From Bradyrhizobium sp. S69 (lineage in GTDB: Bacteria; Pseudomonadota; Alphaproteobacteria; Rhizobiales; Xanthobacteraceae): a DNA stretch of 64,000 nt. The stretch spans positions 253,222 to 317,221 of the forward strand of contig NZ_LMUK01000046.1 of the NCBI RefSeq assembly GCF_009766005.1. The letters are read 5' to 3'. The position numbers and the translations under genes were made by a program. Shown here piece by piece: positions 7,901 through 16,065 of this stretch (position 1 is the stretch's first letter; every line of letters starts with the position of its first letter). The notes beneath the pieces are model-generated. The model worked only from the letters and a program-made list of their open reading frames with translations, made no database searches and was not told where the DNA came from.

Positions 7901-8095
7901 TTCCCTTCACCTCTCCCGTTGGGAGAGGTCGGCGCCAACGGGTCGCGCGAATGCGCGCCCGATGACCGGCTCCGCGACGGGTGAGGGGTTAGGGCCTCTC
8001 GTTTGGTATAAGAGCCCTGACCCGATTTGCACCGGACGATGCTTCGCATCGCCGGGAGCAAATCGACCTCTCCCCGTCGGGGAGAGGTGAAGGGC
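7901..8095. repeat. Palindromic repeat, CTCTCCC...GGGAGAG family
   Basis: A roughly 195-base mosaic is bounded by CACCTCTCCCGTTGGGAGAGGT on one side and a matching CTCTCCCCGTCGGGGAGAGGTG on the other. A GGGTGAGGGGTTAGGG core is internal. Related copies lie near 26.8, 35.8 and 42.3 kb. It fills the space between convergent emrB-like and ABC binding-protein genes. Confidence 0.75.
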
Positions 8096-8135
8096 AGCGC
8101 GCCGTCGTTTTTAGATTTCGAAGGGCGCCGACCCA

Positions 8136-9389
8136 TCAATTGGTCGGTCGGGCGAAGCTTGGATATTTCAGCTTGCCGTCGGCGATCTTGGCCGGCCACA
8201 CCGTGACCTGCTTGCCGTCCTGCCACTGGAAGATCATGCCGCTGATATTGTCCGGGCCGAATTTGAGGCCGTGGGTGAATTGGTCGCCTCGGCCGTAGAA
8301 CTCGACACGGCCGATGGTGCCGACGTAATCGGTCTTCTCCAGTTCGGTCACCATCTTGTCCGCATCGGTCGAGCCGGCGCGCTTGATGGCGTCGGCAATG
8401 ATGTAGACCTCGTCATAGGCGGTGTAGCCGGTGTAGGCGGGGTCCGTTCCGAACCTGGCCTTGAACGCGGCGGCGAAAGGTTTGGTCTTCGGCGTCACCG
8501 CGGTGCCGGCCGTTGCGAAGGCCAGCGACGGAATGCCTTCCGCCGCGCCGTTGGTATCCGACCAGAAGGTCGGGCTGAGCGCCTGCGCGCTGATGCCGAA
8601 GATCGGGATCGGGACCTGCTGGTTCTTCCATTGCACGGTCGGCTGCACGCCGACGTGGGAGATGCCGGTGATGATCACATCCGGCTTCTTGGCTTCGAGG
8701 TTATTGAAGATCGGCGTGAAGTCGGTGGTGTCGGGCGAGAAGCGGATGTGATCGAGCACTTTCAGTCCCACCTTCGGCAGGCACTCTTCATAGCCGGCGT
8801 CGAGCGGCTTGGTCCATGCCGCGTCCTCGCTGACGATGACGGCGGTTTTCATCTTCATGCCGTCGACCAGAAGATCCTTGGCCGCGTCGCACACCGCCTG
8901 GGCCTGCTCGCTCGAGGTCAGGTAGCCATGGAAGGTATATTTGTTCTTGTCATAGTCGTCGTGAATCGGGCGCGTGATTTCGTTGCTCGCGGCTCCCGGC
9001 GTGATCAACGGGGTGTGCAGCCGCGCCGCCCATGGCTCGAGCGCCAGCACGACCTCGCTGATGTAGCTGGCAATCACCGCGGCGACCTTGTCGTCGGATA
9101 CCGCGCGCTGGAACGCCCGAACCGAGTCGGCCGACGAGCTCTTGTTGTCGTAGGAGACGATCTCGATCTTGCGCCCGAGCACGCCGCCCTTGGCGTTGAT
9201 CTCGTCCGCGGCGATCTGGGCGCCGCCCGGTGTCGCCGCACCGGCGATCGACTGCACTTCGGCGATGACGCCGATCTTGATCGGCTCGCTCGATTGCGCG
9301 AATGCCGGCGACGCCGCGCCGCCCGCCAACGCGACCAGCGCCGTCGTTGCCTTTAGAAAATATCCAAATTCAAATCTGGCGTGAGCCAT
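8136..9389 (-). CDS. ABC transporter substrate-binding protein, branched-chain amino acid (LivK) type
   Basis: The 417-residue protein has a long signal peptide (residues 1-31, ending SPAFA). A periplasmic binding-protein type 1 fold follows: IKIGVIAEVQSIAGAATPGG, AADEINAKGGVLGRKIEIV and SADSVRAFQRAV are typical of the LivJ/LivK and amide/urea-binding families. The ATG at 9389 has GGGAGAG six to seven bases upstream; an ATG two codons earlier sits too close to that site. No permease or ATPase genes are nearby, so it is an orphan binding protein whose partner transporter lies elsewhere. The ligand is not predictable. Confidence 0.85.
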   Translation of the reverse strand: MAHARFEFGYFLKATTALVALAGGAASPAFAQSSEPIKIGVIAEVQSIAGAATPGGAQIAADEINAKGGVLGRKIEIVSYDNKSSSADSVRAFQRAVSDDKVAAVIASYISEVVLALEPWAARLHTPLITPGAASNEITRPIHDDYDKNKYTFHGYLTSSEQAQAVCDAAKDLLVDGMKMKTAVIVSEDAAWTKPLDAGYEECLPKVGLKVLDHIRFSPDTTDFTPIFNNLEAKKPDVIITGISHVGVQPTVQWKNQQVPIPIFGISAQALSPTFWSDTNGAAEGIPSLAFATAGTAVTPKTKPFAAAFKARFGTDPAYTGYTAYDEVYIIADAIKRAGSTDADKMVTELEKTDYVGTIGRVEFYGRGDQFTHGLKFGPDNISGMIFQWQDGKQVTVWPAKIADGKLKYPSFARPTN

Positions 9390-9682
9390 GAACATCTCTC
9401 CCTTTTCGATCCGCCTTGTTGACGGCTTGGCGCGAAGTCCAACACAGGCCTTGCCGCAAATCAAACGAATCCGCGCTCGACTTTGGGAGCAAGGGATCTT
9501 GGGGCGTAAGGCATCTCGGCGCCTGAGGCGCAAAAGTGCGTTGCAAAAATGATCCATGAAGCGCGCGCAGCGCTGCTCGCGCGCCGCGCATATTGCAAAC
9601 CGACCGTGATGGTTTTATAAGCAGCGCATCGTCACTCGAACTCTGTCACTCGAGCTCTGCACTCGAACCTGGGAGGATTTGC

Positions 9683-9754
9683 ATGATTTCGATCTATTCG
9701 CAGTCCGCGCCCTCGCGTTCGGTGCTTATGCTGGACGCCGGCTTCGCCCGCTAA
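9683..9754 (+). CDS. Candidate leader peptide upstream of ABC exporter, 23 residues
   Basis: A short ORF, ATG 9683 to TAA 9752-9754, is preceded by GGGAGG with six bases of spacing. It encodes MISIYSQSAPSRSVLMLDAG plus Phe-Ala-Arg. It lies 193 bases before the ABC exporter start, and a terminator-like hairpin (9833-9862) stands between them. The arrangement resembles ribosome-mediated attenuation of antibiotic-exporting ABC transporters (as described for the bmrB leader of bmrCD), but no match to that peptide is claimed. Confidence 0.45.
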   Translation: MISIYSQSAPSRSVLMLDAGFAR

Positions 9755-9832
9755 GGGCCATTTCGCCAGCATCGATCGGGCCTGACGTCCCGATGACCAA
9801 AGCTTCCAAGATATTCCAGACTTTCAAATCTC

Positions 9833-9862
9833 CCAAGCTTCCCAAGTAGTTAGCTTGGTTTT
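9833..9862 (+). terminator. Terminator-like hairpin in the leader of the ABC exporter gene
   Basis: A perfect seven-pair stem (CCAAGCT at 9833-9839 with AGCTTGG at 9852-9858) is followed by four T. An upstream sequence, CCAAAGCTTCC near 9797, could pair with AGCTTGG instead and so act as an anti-terminator. The stem is short, so termination would be weak without help. Confidence 0.4.
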
Positions 9863-9947
9863 CAACGGCGTTTGCGCTCGCTTTTTGTCGGGTTGCGGCG
9901 TCAACCAACGGAGCCGGTTTGCGCGCAAAGCGCCGCCGGATAACGCC

Positions 9948-11765
9948 ATGACCGTTCAACGTGAGACGACGCAACAGAACCAGCGGCCCGCCGCCATTCG
10001 CGTGGTGCTGCCCTTTGTGTTCCGGCACTGGCTCAAGCAGCCGGCGCTCGCCGCGGCCACCGCCGGCGGCTTTATTGGCGCGACCATAGCCGACCTGTTC
10101 ATGCCGGTTTTCTCCGGCCGCCTGGTCGATGCGATGACGTTGGGCGCGGCCGACCCCGCCGCGCGCCGTGCCGCGCTGGCGGCGTTCGCCGCGATCGTCC
10201 TGCTCGGCCTGGTGTCGATGATCGTGCGCCTGCTCGGATTCCGGACGATCGTGCCGTTCACGCTGCGGATGATGTCCGACGTGGCGCGCGAGGCGTTCGT
10301 GCGCGTGCAGCGGTTCTCCACCGACTGGCATGGCAACAGCTTTGCCGGCTCGACGGTGCGCAAGATCACCCGCGGCATGTGGGCGCTCGACCTGATGAAC
10401 GACACCATCTTCATGGCGTTGCTGCCGTCGCTATTGGTGCTGCTGGGATCGATCATCCTGCTCGGATTGCGTTGGCCGTCGCTCGGCCTGGTGGTCGCGG
10501 TCGGTGCTGCGATCTACCTGCCGATGATCGTGTGGTTTTCGACGCGTTACGTCGCGCCGGCCGCGCGGATATCCAATGCCTGGGACACCAAGGTCGGCGG
10601 CACGCTGGCGGATGCCTTGACCTGCAACGCGGTCGTCAAATCGTTCGGCGCCGAAGCGCGCGAGGACGCGCGGCTGGTGCGTGTCATCAGCCGGTGGCGG
10701 GTGCGGGTGCGGCGAACCTGGCTGCGCTACAACAACACCGCTCTGGCGCAGTTGTCGTTGCTGCTGTGCCTGCGCGGCGCCGTGATCGGCGGTGCGGTGC
10801 TGCTGTGGATCGCCGGTCGCGCGTCGCCCGGCGACGTCACCTATGTGCTGACCAGCTACTACATCATCCACGCTTATTTGCGGGATGTCGGCATGCACGT
10901 CAACAATCTGCAGCGCTCGGTCAACGACATGGAGGAACTGGTCGCGATCCACGACGAAGCCATCGGCATCGCGGACACCGCCGATGCCGGGCCGATCGAC
11001 ATCCAGGGCGGACGCATCGTGTTCGACGACGTGACGTTTCATTATGGCGGCCATCGGGCGCCGCTGTATGACGGCCTGTCGGTGGATATCCGCGCCGGTG
11101 AACGCGTCGGCCTGGTCGGGCGCTCCGGCTCCGGCAAGACCACCTTCGTCAAGCTGGTGCAGCGGCTGTACGATGTCAGCGGCGGCAGGATCCTGATCGA
11201 CGGTCAGGATATCGCGCAGGCGACGCAGCAATCGCTGCGCAGCCAGATCGCGATCGTGCAGCAGGACCCGATCCTGTTTCACCGCTCGCTGGCCGAGAAC
11301 ATCGCCTATGGCCGGCCCGGCGCCAGCATGGCGGCAATCGAGCAGGCGGCGCGGCTCGCCAATGCGCATGAGTTCATCCTGCGGCTGCCGAAAGGCTACG
11401 GTACGCTGGTGGGTGAGCGCGGCGTCAAGCTGTCCGGTGGCGAGCGGCAGCGGGTGGCGCTGGCGCGGGCGTTTCTCGCCGATGCGCCGGTCTTGATCCT
11501 GGACGAGGCGACCTCGAGCCTCGATTCGGAATCGGAGGCCCTGATTCAGCAGGCTATGGAGCGGCTGATGAAGGGACGCACCTCGATCGTGGTCGCGCAT
11601 CGGCTGTCGACGGTACGCAGCCTCGACCGCATCCTGGTGTTCGATCGCGGCGAGATCGTCGAGCAGGGCACCCATGCCACGCTCGCCAACCGCACAGGCG
11701 GACTCTATCGCGGGCTGTTCGAGCGGCAGGTGCTCGAATTCGCCGCGGTCACCGCGGCGGAGTAA
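9948..11765 (+). CDS. ABC exporter, fused membrane and ATPase domains
   Basis: The 605-residue half-transporter has six transmembrane helices in the N-terminal half. The nucleotide-binding domain (about 345-590) has Walker A GRSGSGKTT (about 390), signature LSGGERQR (about 494), Walker B VLILDEATSSLDS (about 515) and the switch histidine in VVAHRLSTV. It belongs to the MsbA/multidrug type B group and acts as a homodimer or with another half-transporter. ATG 9948 is chosen because upstream in-frame codons encode a Cys/Arg-rich stretch unlike exporter N-termini, although no strong ribosome site precedes it. The substrate is unknown. A leader ORF and hairpin precede the gene. Confidence 0.88.
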   Translation: MTVQRETTQQNQRPAAIRVVLPFVFRHWLKQPALAAATAGGFIGATIADLFMPVFSGRLVDAMTLGAADPAARRAALAAFAAIVLLGLVSMIVRLLGFRTIVPFTLRMMSDVAREAFVRVQRFSTDWHGNSFAGSTVRKITRGMWALDLMNDTIFMALLPSLLVLLGSIILLGLRWPSLGLVVAVGAAIYLPMIVWFSTRYVAPAARISNAWDTKVGGTLADALTCNAVVKSFGAEAREDARLVRVISRWRVRVRRTWLRYNNTALAQLSLLLCLRGAVIGGAVLLWIAGRASPGDVTYVLTSYYIIHAYLRDVGMHVNNLQRSVNDMEELVAIHDEAIGIADTADAGPIDIQGGRIVFDDVTFHYGGHRAPLYDGLSVDIRAGERVGLVGRSGSGKTTFVKLVQRLYDVSGGRILIDGQDIAQATQQSLRSQIAIVQQDPILFHRSLAENIAYGRPGASMAAIEQAARLANAHEFILRLPKGYGTLVGERGVKLSGGERQRVALARAFLADAPVLILDEATSSLDSESEALIQQAMERLMKGRTSIVVAHRLSTVRSLDRILVFDRGEIVEQGTHATLANRTGGLYRGLFERQVLEFAAVTAAE

Positions 11766-11771
11766 GCAGGC

Positions 11772-12011
11772 TTGACGGAGAGCAAGGATAATCTGATCGA
11801 GCCAGACAAGCCGAAGCGACATCGTCTCAACGCCGATCAAAAACGCGCGCTGAAAGTGGCAACCGTGAGCGTTTTTGTGCAGCAATACGGTCGGAAGGCT
11901 CAGCGCGGCGTTGAGCCAAACGATCGGCGATATAACCGGGACATTGAAAAGGCCCTGAAGCAGCTAAGTCCGGAAGAACTGGACTCGCTCATGCGCGATG
12001 ATGAGGCCTGA
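11772..12011 (+). CDS. Small hypothetical protein, 79 residues
   Basis: A charged cytoplasmic protein: HRLNADQKRALKVATVSVFV, then QQYGRKAQRGVEPNDRRYNR and an acidic C-terminus (LSPEELDSLMRDDEA). The only plausible start is TTG 11772, six bases after the ABC exporter stop, with GCAGG close upstream. Translation is probably coupled to that gene. Helix content is high and no domain is recognised. Confidence 0.6.
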   Translation: MTESKDNLIEPDKPKRHRLNADQKRALKVATVSVFVQQYGRKAQRGVEPNDRRYNRDIEKALKQLSPEELDSLMRDDEA

Positions 12012-12070
12012 CGACGCTCTGCAAGCGTTTACGACTTCGATCTCGGGTCACAGCGCGTTGTTGCTAATCC

Positions 12071-12103
12071 TTTCGGAGCCGGAATATATTTCCGGCTCCG
12101 AAA
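12071..12103. repeat. Perfect 14-bp inverted repeat
   Basis: The arms TTTCGGAGCCGGAA and TTCCGGCTCCGAAA are exact complements around a five-base loop (TATAT). It lies between the stop at 12011 and the start at 12116. It could be an operator or a transcript-end hairpin; there is no U tract on either strand. Confidence 0.6.
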
Positions 12104-12115
12104 CGGGGGTGCGCG

Positions 12116-12517
12116 ATGCGCTGGTTTCAGAAGACGCGGCAGCCGGATGCCTGGGAGGTCGCGGACGTCCAGCCCCTTGGCGATATCGAAGCCGCCCACA
12201 GGATCCGCGAGATTTGCGCCAGCGCTGAAACCATCGCTGAAAAGATGACGGCGGCCGGCGGGCGCGATGCCGGGAAAAACAAGGCGGCCGAGACCGAGCG
12301 TTACCAGGCCGCGATCAAGCGCGCTCTCGAAATCGCGATGAAAATCTCCGACGATCCGATGCGTGACGTCTCGGTCGGCCAGATCATCGGGCTTTGTGTG
12401 ACGGTGGATCACATGAAAACCGCGCGGATATTGGTTCGCGCGATCAAATCCGAAAGCACCCGGGCCGAGTTGATCGCCGGCAATCCGGCACTGCGCGAAC
12501 AGGCGATGGCCAGATAG
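12116..12517 (+). CDS. Hypothetical cytoplasmic protein, 133 residues
   Basis: The soluble, helix-rich product begins MRWFQKTRQPDAWEVADVQP. A central segment (AAETERYQAAIKRALEIAMK) and the ending IAGNPALREQAMAR suggest an all-alpha fold. There is no signal peptide, membrane segment or catalytic motif. The ATG follows a GGGGGTG stretch. A 14-bp palindrome just upstream may regulate it. The function is unknown. Confidence 0.65.
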   Translation: MRWFQKTRQPDAWEVADVQPLGDIEAAHRIREICASAETIAEKMTAAGGRDAGKNKAAETERYQAAIKRALEIAMKISDDPMRDVSVGQIIGLCVTVDHMKTARILVRAIKSESTRAELIAGNPALREQAMAR

Positions 12518-12526
12518 GCCTTGGGC

Positions 12527-12979
12527 TTATTGTTGTTGCGGCTGCGGTTGTTGTGGCGGCGCTTTTGGTTTTTTCGGCACGCGTTTTTTTGCTTTGGGCG
12601 CGCCTCCGCCTGCCGCCTCGGCGTCGTCGCACGGCCAGGCATCTCGGAGTGCTTCGAGCGCAACGGTAATCCCGGCGTCCTCGAGCCGACCCGGATTATT
12701 GTCGAGGTACCGCAACAGCACCTTGGCGCTTTCCAGCACGCTGCCTTGCTGCGGCGGGCATCCACGCACCTCGGCCGGCATATTGGGCGCAAAGACCATC
12801 GCGGTTTCGATCATCCCCTCGCAGGCGCCGGCAGACCGCGCGTCATCGTCACTGTGAAACGTGCCGTCGACAAGCGCTCGGCAGGCTTTCTGCGCATCCT
12901 TTCCCGCGTCGATGACCGTGCCGCTGGCAGTTCCGATGACCGCAAGCACCAGGCCGACGGCAACAATATGAGCCCGCAT
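12527..12979 (-). CDS. Rap1a/Tai-family-like exported protein
   Basis: The 150-residue product has a signal peptide (residues 1-20). A domain with four cysteines in the Rap1a/Tai arrangement follows: CRALVDG, AGACEGMIETAM, GCPPQQGS, then LLRYLDNNPGRLEDAGITVA and the ending LEALRDAWPC. The tail is Lys/Pro/Gln-rich (about 120-150). Rap1a and Tai proteins are periplasmic immunity proteins against type VI amidase effectors, but the same fold occurs widely in proteobacteria without such effectors. No effector or secretion gene is nearby, so an immunity role is not supported here. Confidence 0.7.
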   Translation of the reverse strand: MRAHIVAVGLVLAVIGTASGTVIDAGKDAQKACRALVDGTFHSDDDARSAGACEGMIETAMVFAPNMPAEVRGCPPQQGSVLESAKVLLRYLDNNPGRLEDAGITVALEALRDAWPCDDAEAAGGGAPKAKKRVPKKPKAPPQQPQPQQQ

Positions 12980-13171
12980 CGTGTTTCCCCGAATAACAGT
13001 TCGATAATATCCGATTTCCGGGGTCTCGCTGGCAAGACTTTGGCGCGCAACCGGACTTGTTTTTTATCGCCGGGTGACGGCGCCGCTCGATCGAGCCGCT
13101 TTTAGCGGCTTCCGCTGGCTTCCCGAGCAGGTTCCCGGCCCGATTTGGCCGTAGATATCCGCTCAGCGCTC

Positions 13172-14098
13172 CTAATCGGGCGCGATCGGTGCATCGCGCC
13201 GCCGGGTGCGGCTCGAGATCGCGACGGTGGCGACCACGGCCGAGGCGAACAGCACGATCTGCGGGGTGATGGTCTCGCCATTGAACAAGGCGGCCAGCGC
13301 GAATGTGATGAAAGGTTGCAGCAATTGCACCTGCGACACCCGCGCGATGCCGCCGATCGCCATGCCGGCGTTCCAGGCGAAGAATCCGATCCATTGCGAG
13401 AACAGCGCGACATAGAGCAGCGCCAGCCACGGCTTCAGCGGGATCTCGGCAAGATCCGCCGGCAGGGTGAACACCGCCGCGGGCAGCGAGATCGGCAGCG
13501 CCATCACCAGCACCCAGCTGATCACTTCCCATCCCGGCATGTCGGCGGTGAGCCGCCCGGACAGCGCATAGCCGATCGCCGATACCGCGACCGCTCCGAG
13601 CAGCAGCAGATCGCCGGCCGAGAGCGTGCCGCCACCCTGCCGCAGCGCAAAGCCAATCACCAGCGCGGCGCCGACGATCGATGCGATCCAGAACAGCGGC
13701 TTCGGCCGTTCGTGGGTGATGAGGACTGCGACGAACGCGGTCGCGATCGGAAGGATTCCGAGCACCACGCCGCCATGCGAGGCATCGACGGTCTGCACCG
13801 CCAGCGCCATCAGCAAGGGGAACATCACGCTGATGCACAGCATTGCGACCGCCAGCGGAAACCACAGCCGGCGTGGCGGCGGCGGCCGGCGCAGCACGAT
13901 CAACAGCGCCAGCGAACACAGCCCGGCAATCGCGGTGCGCGCCGCGGTCAGCGCGATCGGGTCGATCGCCGATACCGCGATCCGCGTCGCCGGCAGCGTG
14001 CCGCCGAAGATCGCCATGCCGATAAAACCCAGCAAAAGACCGAGCCGTTCACGCGACCATGCGGCGGAAGATGGATGCGATAATGAAGGGGAAGACAT
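13172..14098 (-). CDS. EamA (drug/metabolite transporter superfamily) permease
   Basis: The 308-residue membrane protein has about ten helices arranged as two EamA repeats. The first begins GLLLGFIGMAIFGGTLPATR and the second near LLLLGAVAVSAIGYALSGRL. A basic C-terminus (SRTRRRDAPIAPD) follows the last helix. DMT permeases export amino acids or other metabolites; the substrate cannot be assigned. Confidence 0.85.
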   Translation of the reverse strand: MSSPSLSHPSSAAWSRERLGLLLGFIGMAIFGGTLPATRIAVSAIDPIALTAARTAIAGLCSLALLIVLRRPPPPRRLWFPLAVAMLCISVMFPLLMALAVQTVDASHGGVVLGILPIATAFVAVLITHERPKPLFWIASIVGAALVIGFALRQGGGTLSAGDLLLLGAVAVSAIGYALSGRLTADMPGWEVISWVLVMALPISLPAAVFTLPADLAEIPLKPWLALLYVALFSQWIGFFAWNAGMAIGGIARVSQVQLLQPFITFALAALFNGETITPQIVLFASAVVATVAISSRTRRRDAPIAPD

Positions 14099-14223
14099 GA
14101 CGGGAGAACTAACCCCTTCACGCGCGCAGGTACAGCTTGGGCGCGGCCTCGCATGGCGGCTATGCAGCCCTTGTCGTTTTCGAGTTCGCGCTTGTGCGTG
14201 ATGCAGGCATCAGCGTGCTGGTG

Positions 14224-14964
14224 CTAATGTCCGATGCTGCTCCATACCAGCGTGACGCCGGAGAAAAACAACAGGACGAGCACCACATCGCGGAAATTCC
14301 GGTCGTTCAGCGCGTGATAGACCCGCGTTCCCAGCCATGTGCCCAGCAGCGTTCCCGGGAAAGCCACCACGGCGAGCCAGATCACTTCCTGTTTGACCAG
14401 GCCGGCGCCGACCTGCACGCACAACGCGGTCAGCAGGATGGTCCAGTTGAAGACCTGGAAGATGCCGCGCCGTTCCTCCTTGCTCCAGCCACGTACGGTG
14501 GCCCACAGGATCGGAATAGGCCCCGACAGGCCGGCGAAGGCGCCAAGCACACCGCCGGCAAACCCGATCGCGGCGTCCGCCGGTCTGCCGCCGATGCGCA
14601 GCGCCATCGACGCCGGCTGGAGATACAGCACGACCGAAAACACCAGCAGCAGCGCGCCGAAAGTTAATTTGAACATATGCGGATCGGCGTGTGCGATCAG
14701 CAGCGTCCCGACGGGAACGCCGAGCAGGCCGCCGACGATGAACGGCCAGATCAGCCTGAAATCGAAACTGCGCCACATCGAGGGCAGCGTCGCGGTTTGC
14801 GCCACCACCGAGCAGATCAGCACCAGCGGTACCGCGAGCGAGGGCGGCAACACGTAGAGCCAGATCCCCAGCGCCATCAGCGCGGTGCCAAAACCGGCCA
14901 GACCTGAGACAAAACCGCCGGCGAGCGCGCCAAAGAACAGAAGGGCGTAGGTGAGGGTGTCCAA
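14224..14964 (-). CDS. TauE/SafE-family (TSUP) membrane permease
   Basis: The 246-residue product has about eight helices in two halves, with GALAGGFVSGLAGFGTALMA (residues about 11-30) and FAGGVLGAFAGLSGPIPILW marking the paired TSUP motifs. Family members carry sulfite, sulfoacetate or other anions outward. I choose TTG 14964, which has AGAGGA seven bases upstream. The in-frame ATG at 14982 lies inside the palindromic repeat at 14977-15101 and so is probably not native to the gene. Confidence 0.85.
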   Translation of the reverse strand: MDTLTYALLFFGALAGGFVSGLAGFGTALMALGIWLYVLPPSLAVPLVLICSVVAQTATLPSMWRSFDFRLIWPFIVGGLLGVPVGTLLIAHADPHMFKLTFGALLLVFSVVLYLQPASMALRIGGRPADAAIGFAGGVLGAFAGLSGPIPILWATVRGWSKEERRGIFQVFNWTILLTALCVQVGAGLVKQEVIWLAVVAFPGTLLGTWLGTRVYHALNDRNFRDVVLVLLFFSGVTLVWSSIGH

Positions 14965-14976
14965 TTTTTTTCCTCT

Positions 14977-15101
14977 CGTCATTCCGGGGCGTCCGAAGGA
15001 CGAGCCCGGAATCCATAACCCCCGTATTGGAGTTTGGTATCAAACTCGCCACGGGGAGTATGGATTCCGGGCTCGCGCAAGAGCGCGCCCCGGAATGACG
15101 A
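14977..15101. repeat. Long palindromic repeat, GTCATTCCGGGGC family
   Basis: An imperfect inverted repeat runs from CGTCATTCCGGGGCG to CGCCCCGGAATGACG, with inner arms AGCCCGGAATCCATA and TATGGATTCCGGGCT. A shorter relative lies at 25475-25518. It sits between the divergent permease and hydrolase genes and supplies misleading start codons to both. Confidence 0.8.
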
Positions 15102-15187
15102 CTGTGTTGCAGGCGAGGTTTACACGACGCGACGGCCCGATACTATCGTCGTCAACATCATCAACAACAACCTCATGGAAGCGCCCG

Positions 15188-15910
15188 ATGCCGCAGCCCT
15201 CCGCGAAGATATTCCTGGTCTGCCACGGCGCCTGGTCGGCCGGCTGGGCCTGGAAAAAGATGCATCCCTTGATGGGCGCGGCCGGGCATCGCCTGCTGAC
15301 GCCGACCTACACGGGTCTCGGCGAGCGGGCGCATCTGGCCAACCCGTCGATCGATCTCGAAACCCACATCGCCGATGTGCTGAACGTCATCCGATATGAG
15401 GATTTGCACGACATCGTGCTGCTCGGCCACAGCTATGGCGGGATGGTTGCGACCGGGGTCGCTGATCGCGCCGGCGATCGCATCGAGCAATTGATTTATC
15501 TCGACGCCTTCGTGCCGCGCAATGGCCAATCGCTGCTCGATCTCAATGAACCGGCGCGGCAGTCGATGCGGGATCGCGCAACATCCGGCGACGGCTGGCG
15601 CGTGCCGCCCAATCCGACCCCGCCGGATACGCCGCCGGACGATCTCGCATGGCTCACCGAGCGCCGCGTCGATATGCCGATCAAATGCTTTGAGCAACGG
15701 CTCAAGCTTGGGCGCGAACCGACGATGCCGCGCAGCTATATCTACGCCACCCGCATCACGCCCGCCGACACCTTCGGCCCGTTCGCGGCGCGTGCGAAAA
15801 CCGAGCCGGGCTGGAGATATCACGAGATCGACGCCAGCCATTCGCCCAACGTCACCGCGCCGGAAGCGTTGATGGGGTTGTTGGAAAAGATCGTCGCGGG
15901 AGAGCGCTGA
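15188..15910 (+). CDS. Alpha/beta hydrolase
   Basis: The 240-residue single-domain hydrolase has HGAWSAGW near the N-terminus (oxyanion region, residues 13-20), the nucleophile elbow LGHSYGGM (Ser82) and a C-terminal histidine in DASHSPNV. The acid residue is probably in the loop preceding it. It resembles the pyrethroid-hydrolase/salicylate-esterase-like branch, but the substrate is not assignable. ATG 15188 has GGAAG seven bases upstream; the frame is open further upstream only because it runs through the repeat. Confidence 0.85.
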   Translation: MPQPSAKIFLVCHGAWSAGWAWKKMHPLMGAAGHRLLTPTYTGLGERAHLANPSIDLETHIADVLNVIRYEDLHDIVLLGHSYGGMVATGVADRAGDRIEQLIYLDAFVPRNGQSLLDLNEPARQSMRDRATSGDGWRVPPNPTPPDTPPDDLAWLTERRVDMPIKCFEQRLKLGREPTMPRSYIYATRITPADTFGPFAARAKTEPGWRYHEIDASHSPNVTAPEALMGLLEKIVAGER

Positions 15911-16065
15911 GTTGTCATGCGTGCCTGCTGCCGGCCGAATTCCGCGCAAGCTCCGCCTGCGTTTTTCCGGCAAATGGTGCTGGTTTCGCATGGTCCGCCG
16001 TCCTTGCCTGATATAGCCTGATGGTGGGGAGTAGCCGCCAGGCTTTGTCAGCGTGCGGGGGCGTG

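Noticed and set aside
7901..8095. CRISPR array or tRNA
   Set aside because: The repeated units are inverted rather than direct, with no regular spacers and no cloverleaf; this is a mosaic palindrome. No CRISPR array or tRNA was seen elsewhere in the window.
13145..14083. 312-codon open frame on the plus strand
   Set aside because: It is antisense to the EamA permease, with an Arg/Gln/Asp-rich translation typical of a shadow frame.
14951..15187. N-terminal extension of the alpha/beta hydrolase
   Set aside because: The extra 79 codons run through the palindromic repeat at 14977-15101, and the canonical N-terminus starts at 15188 with a ribosome site.
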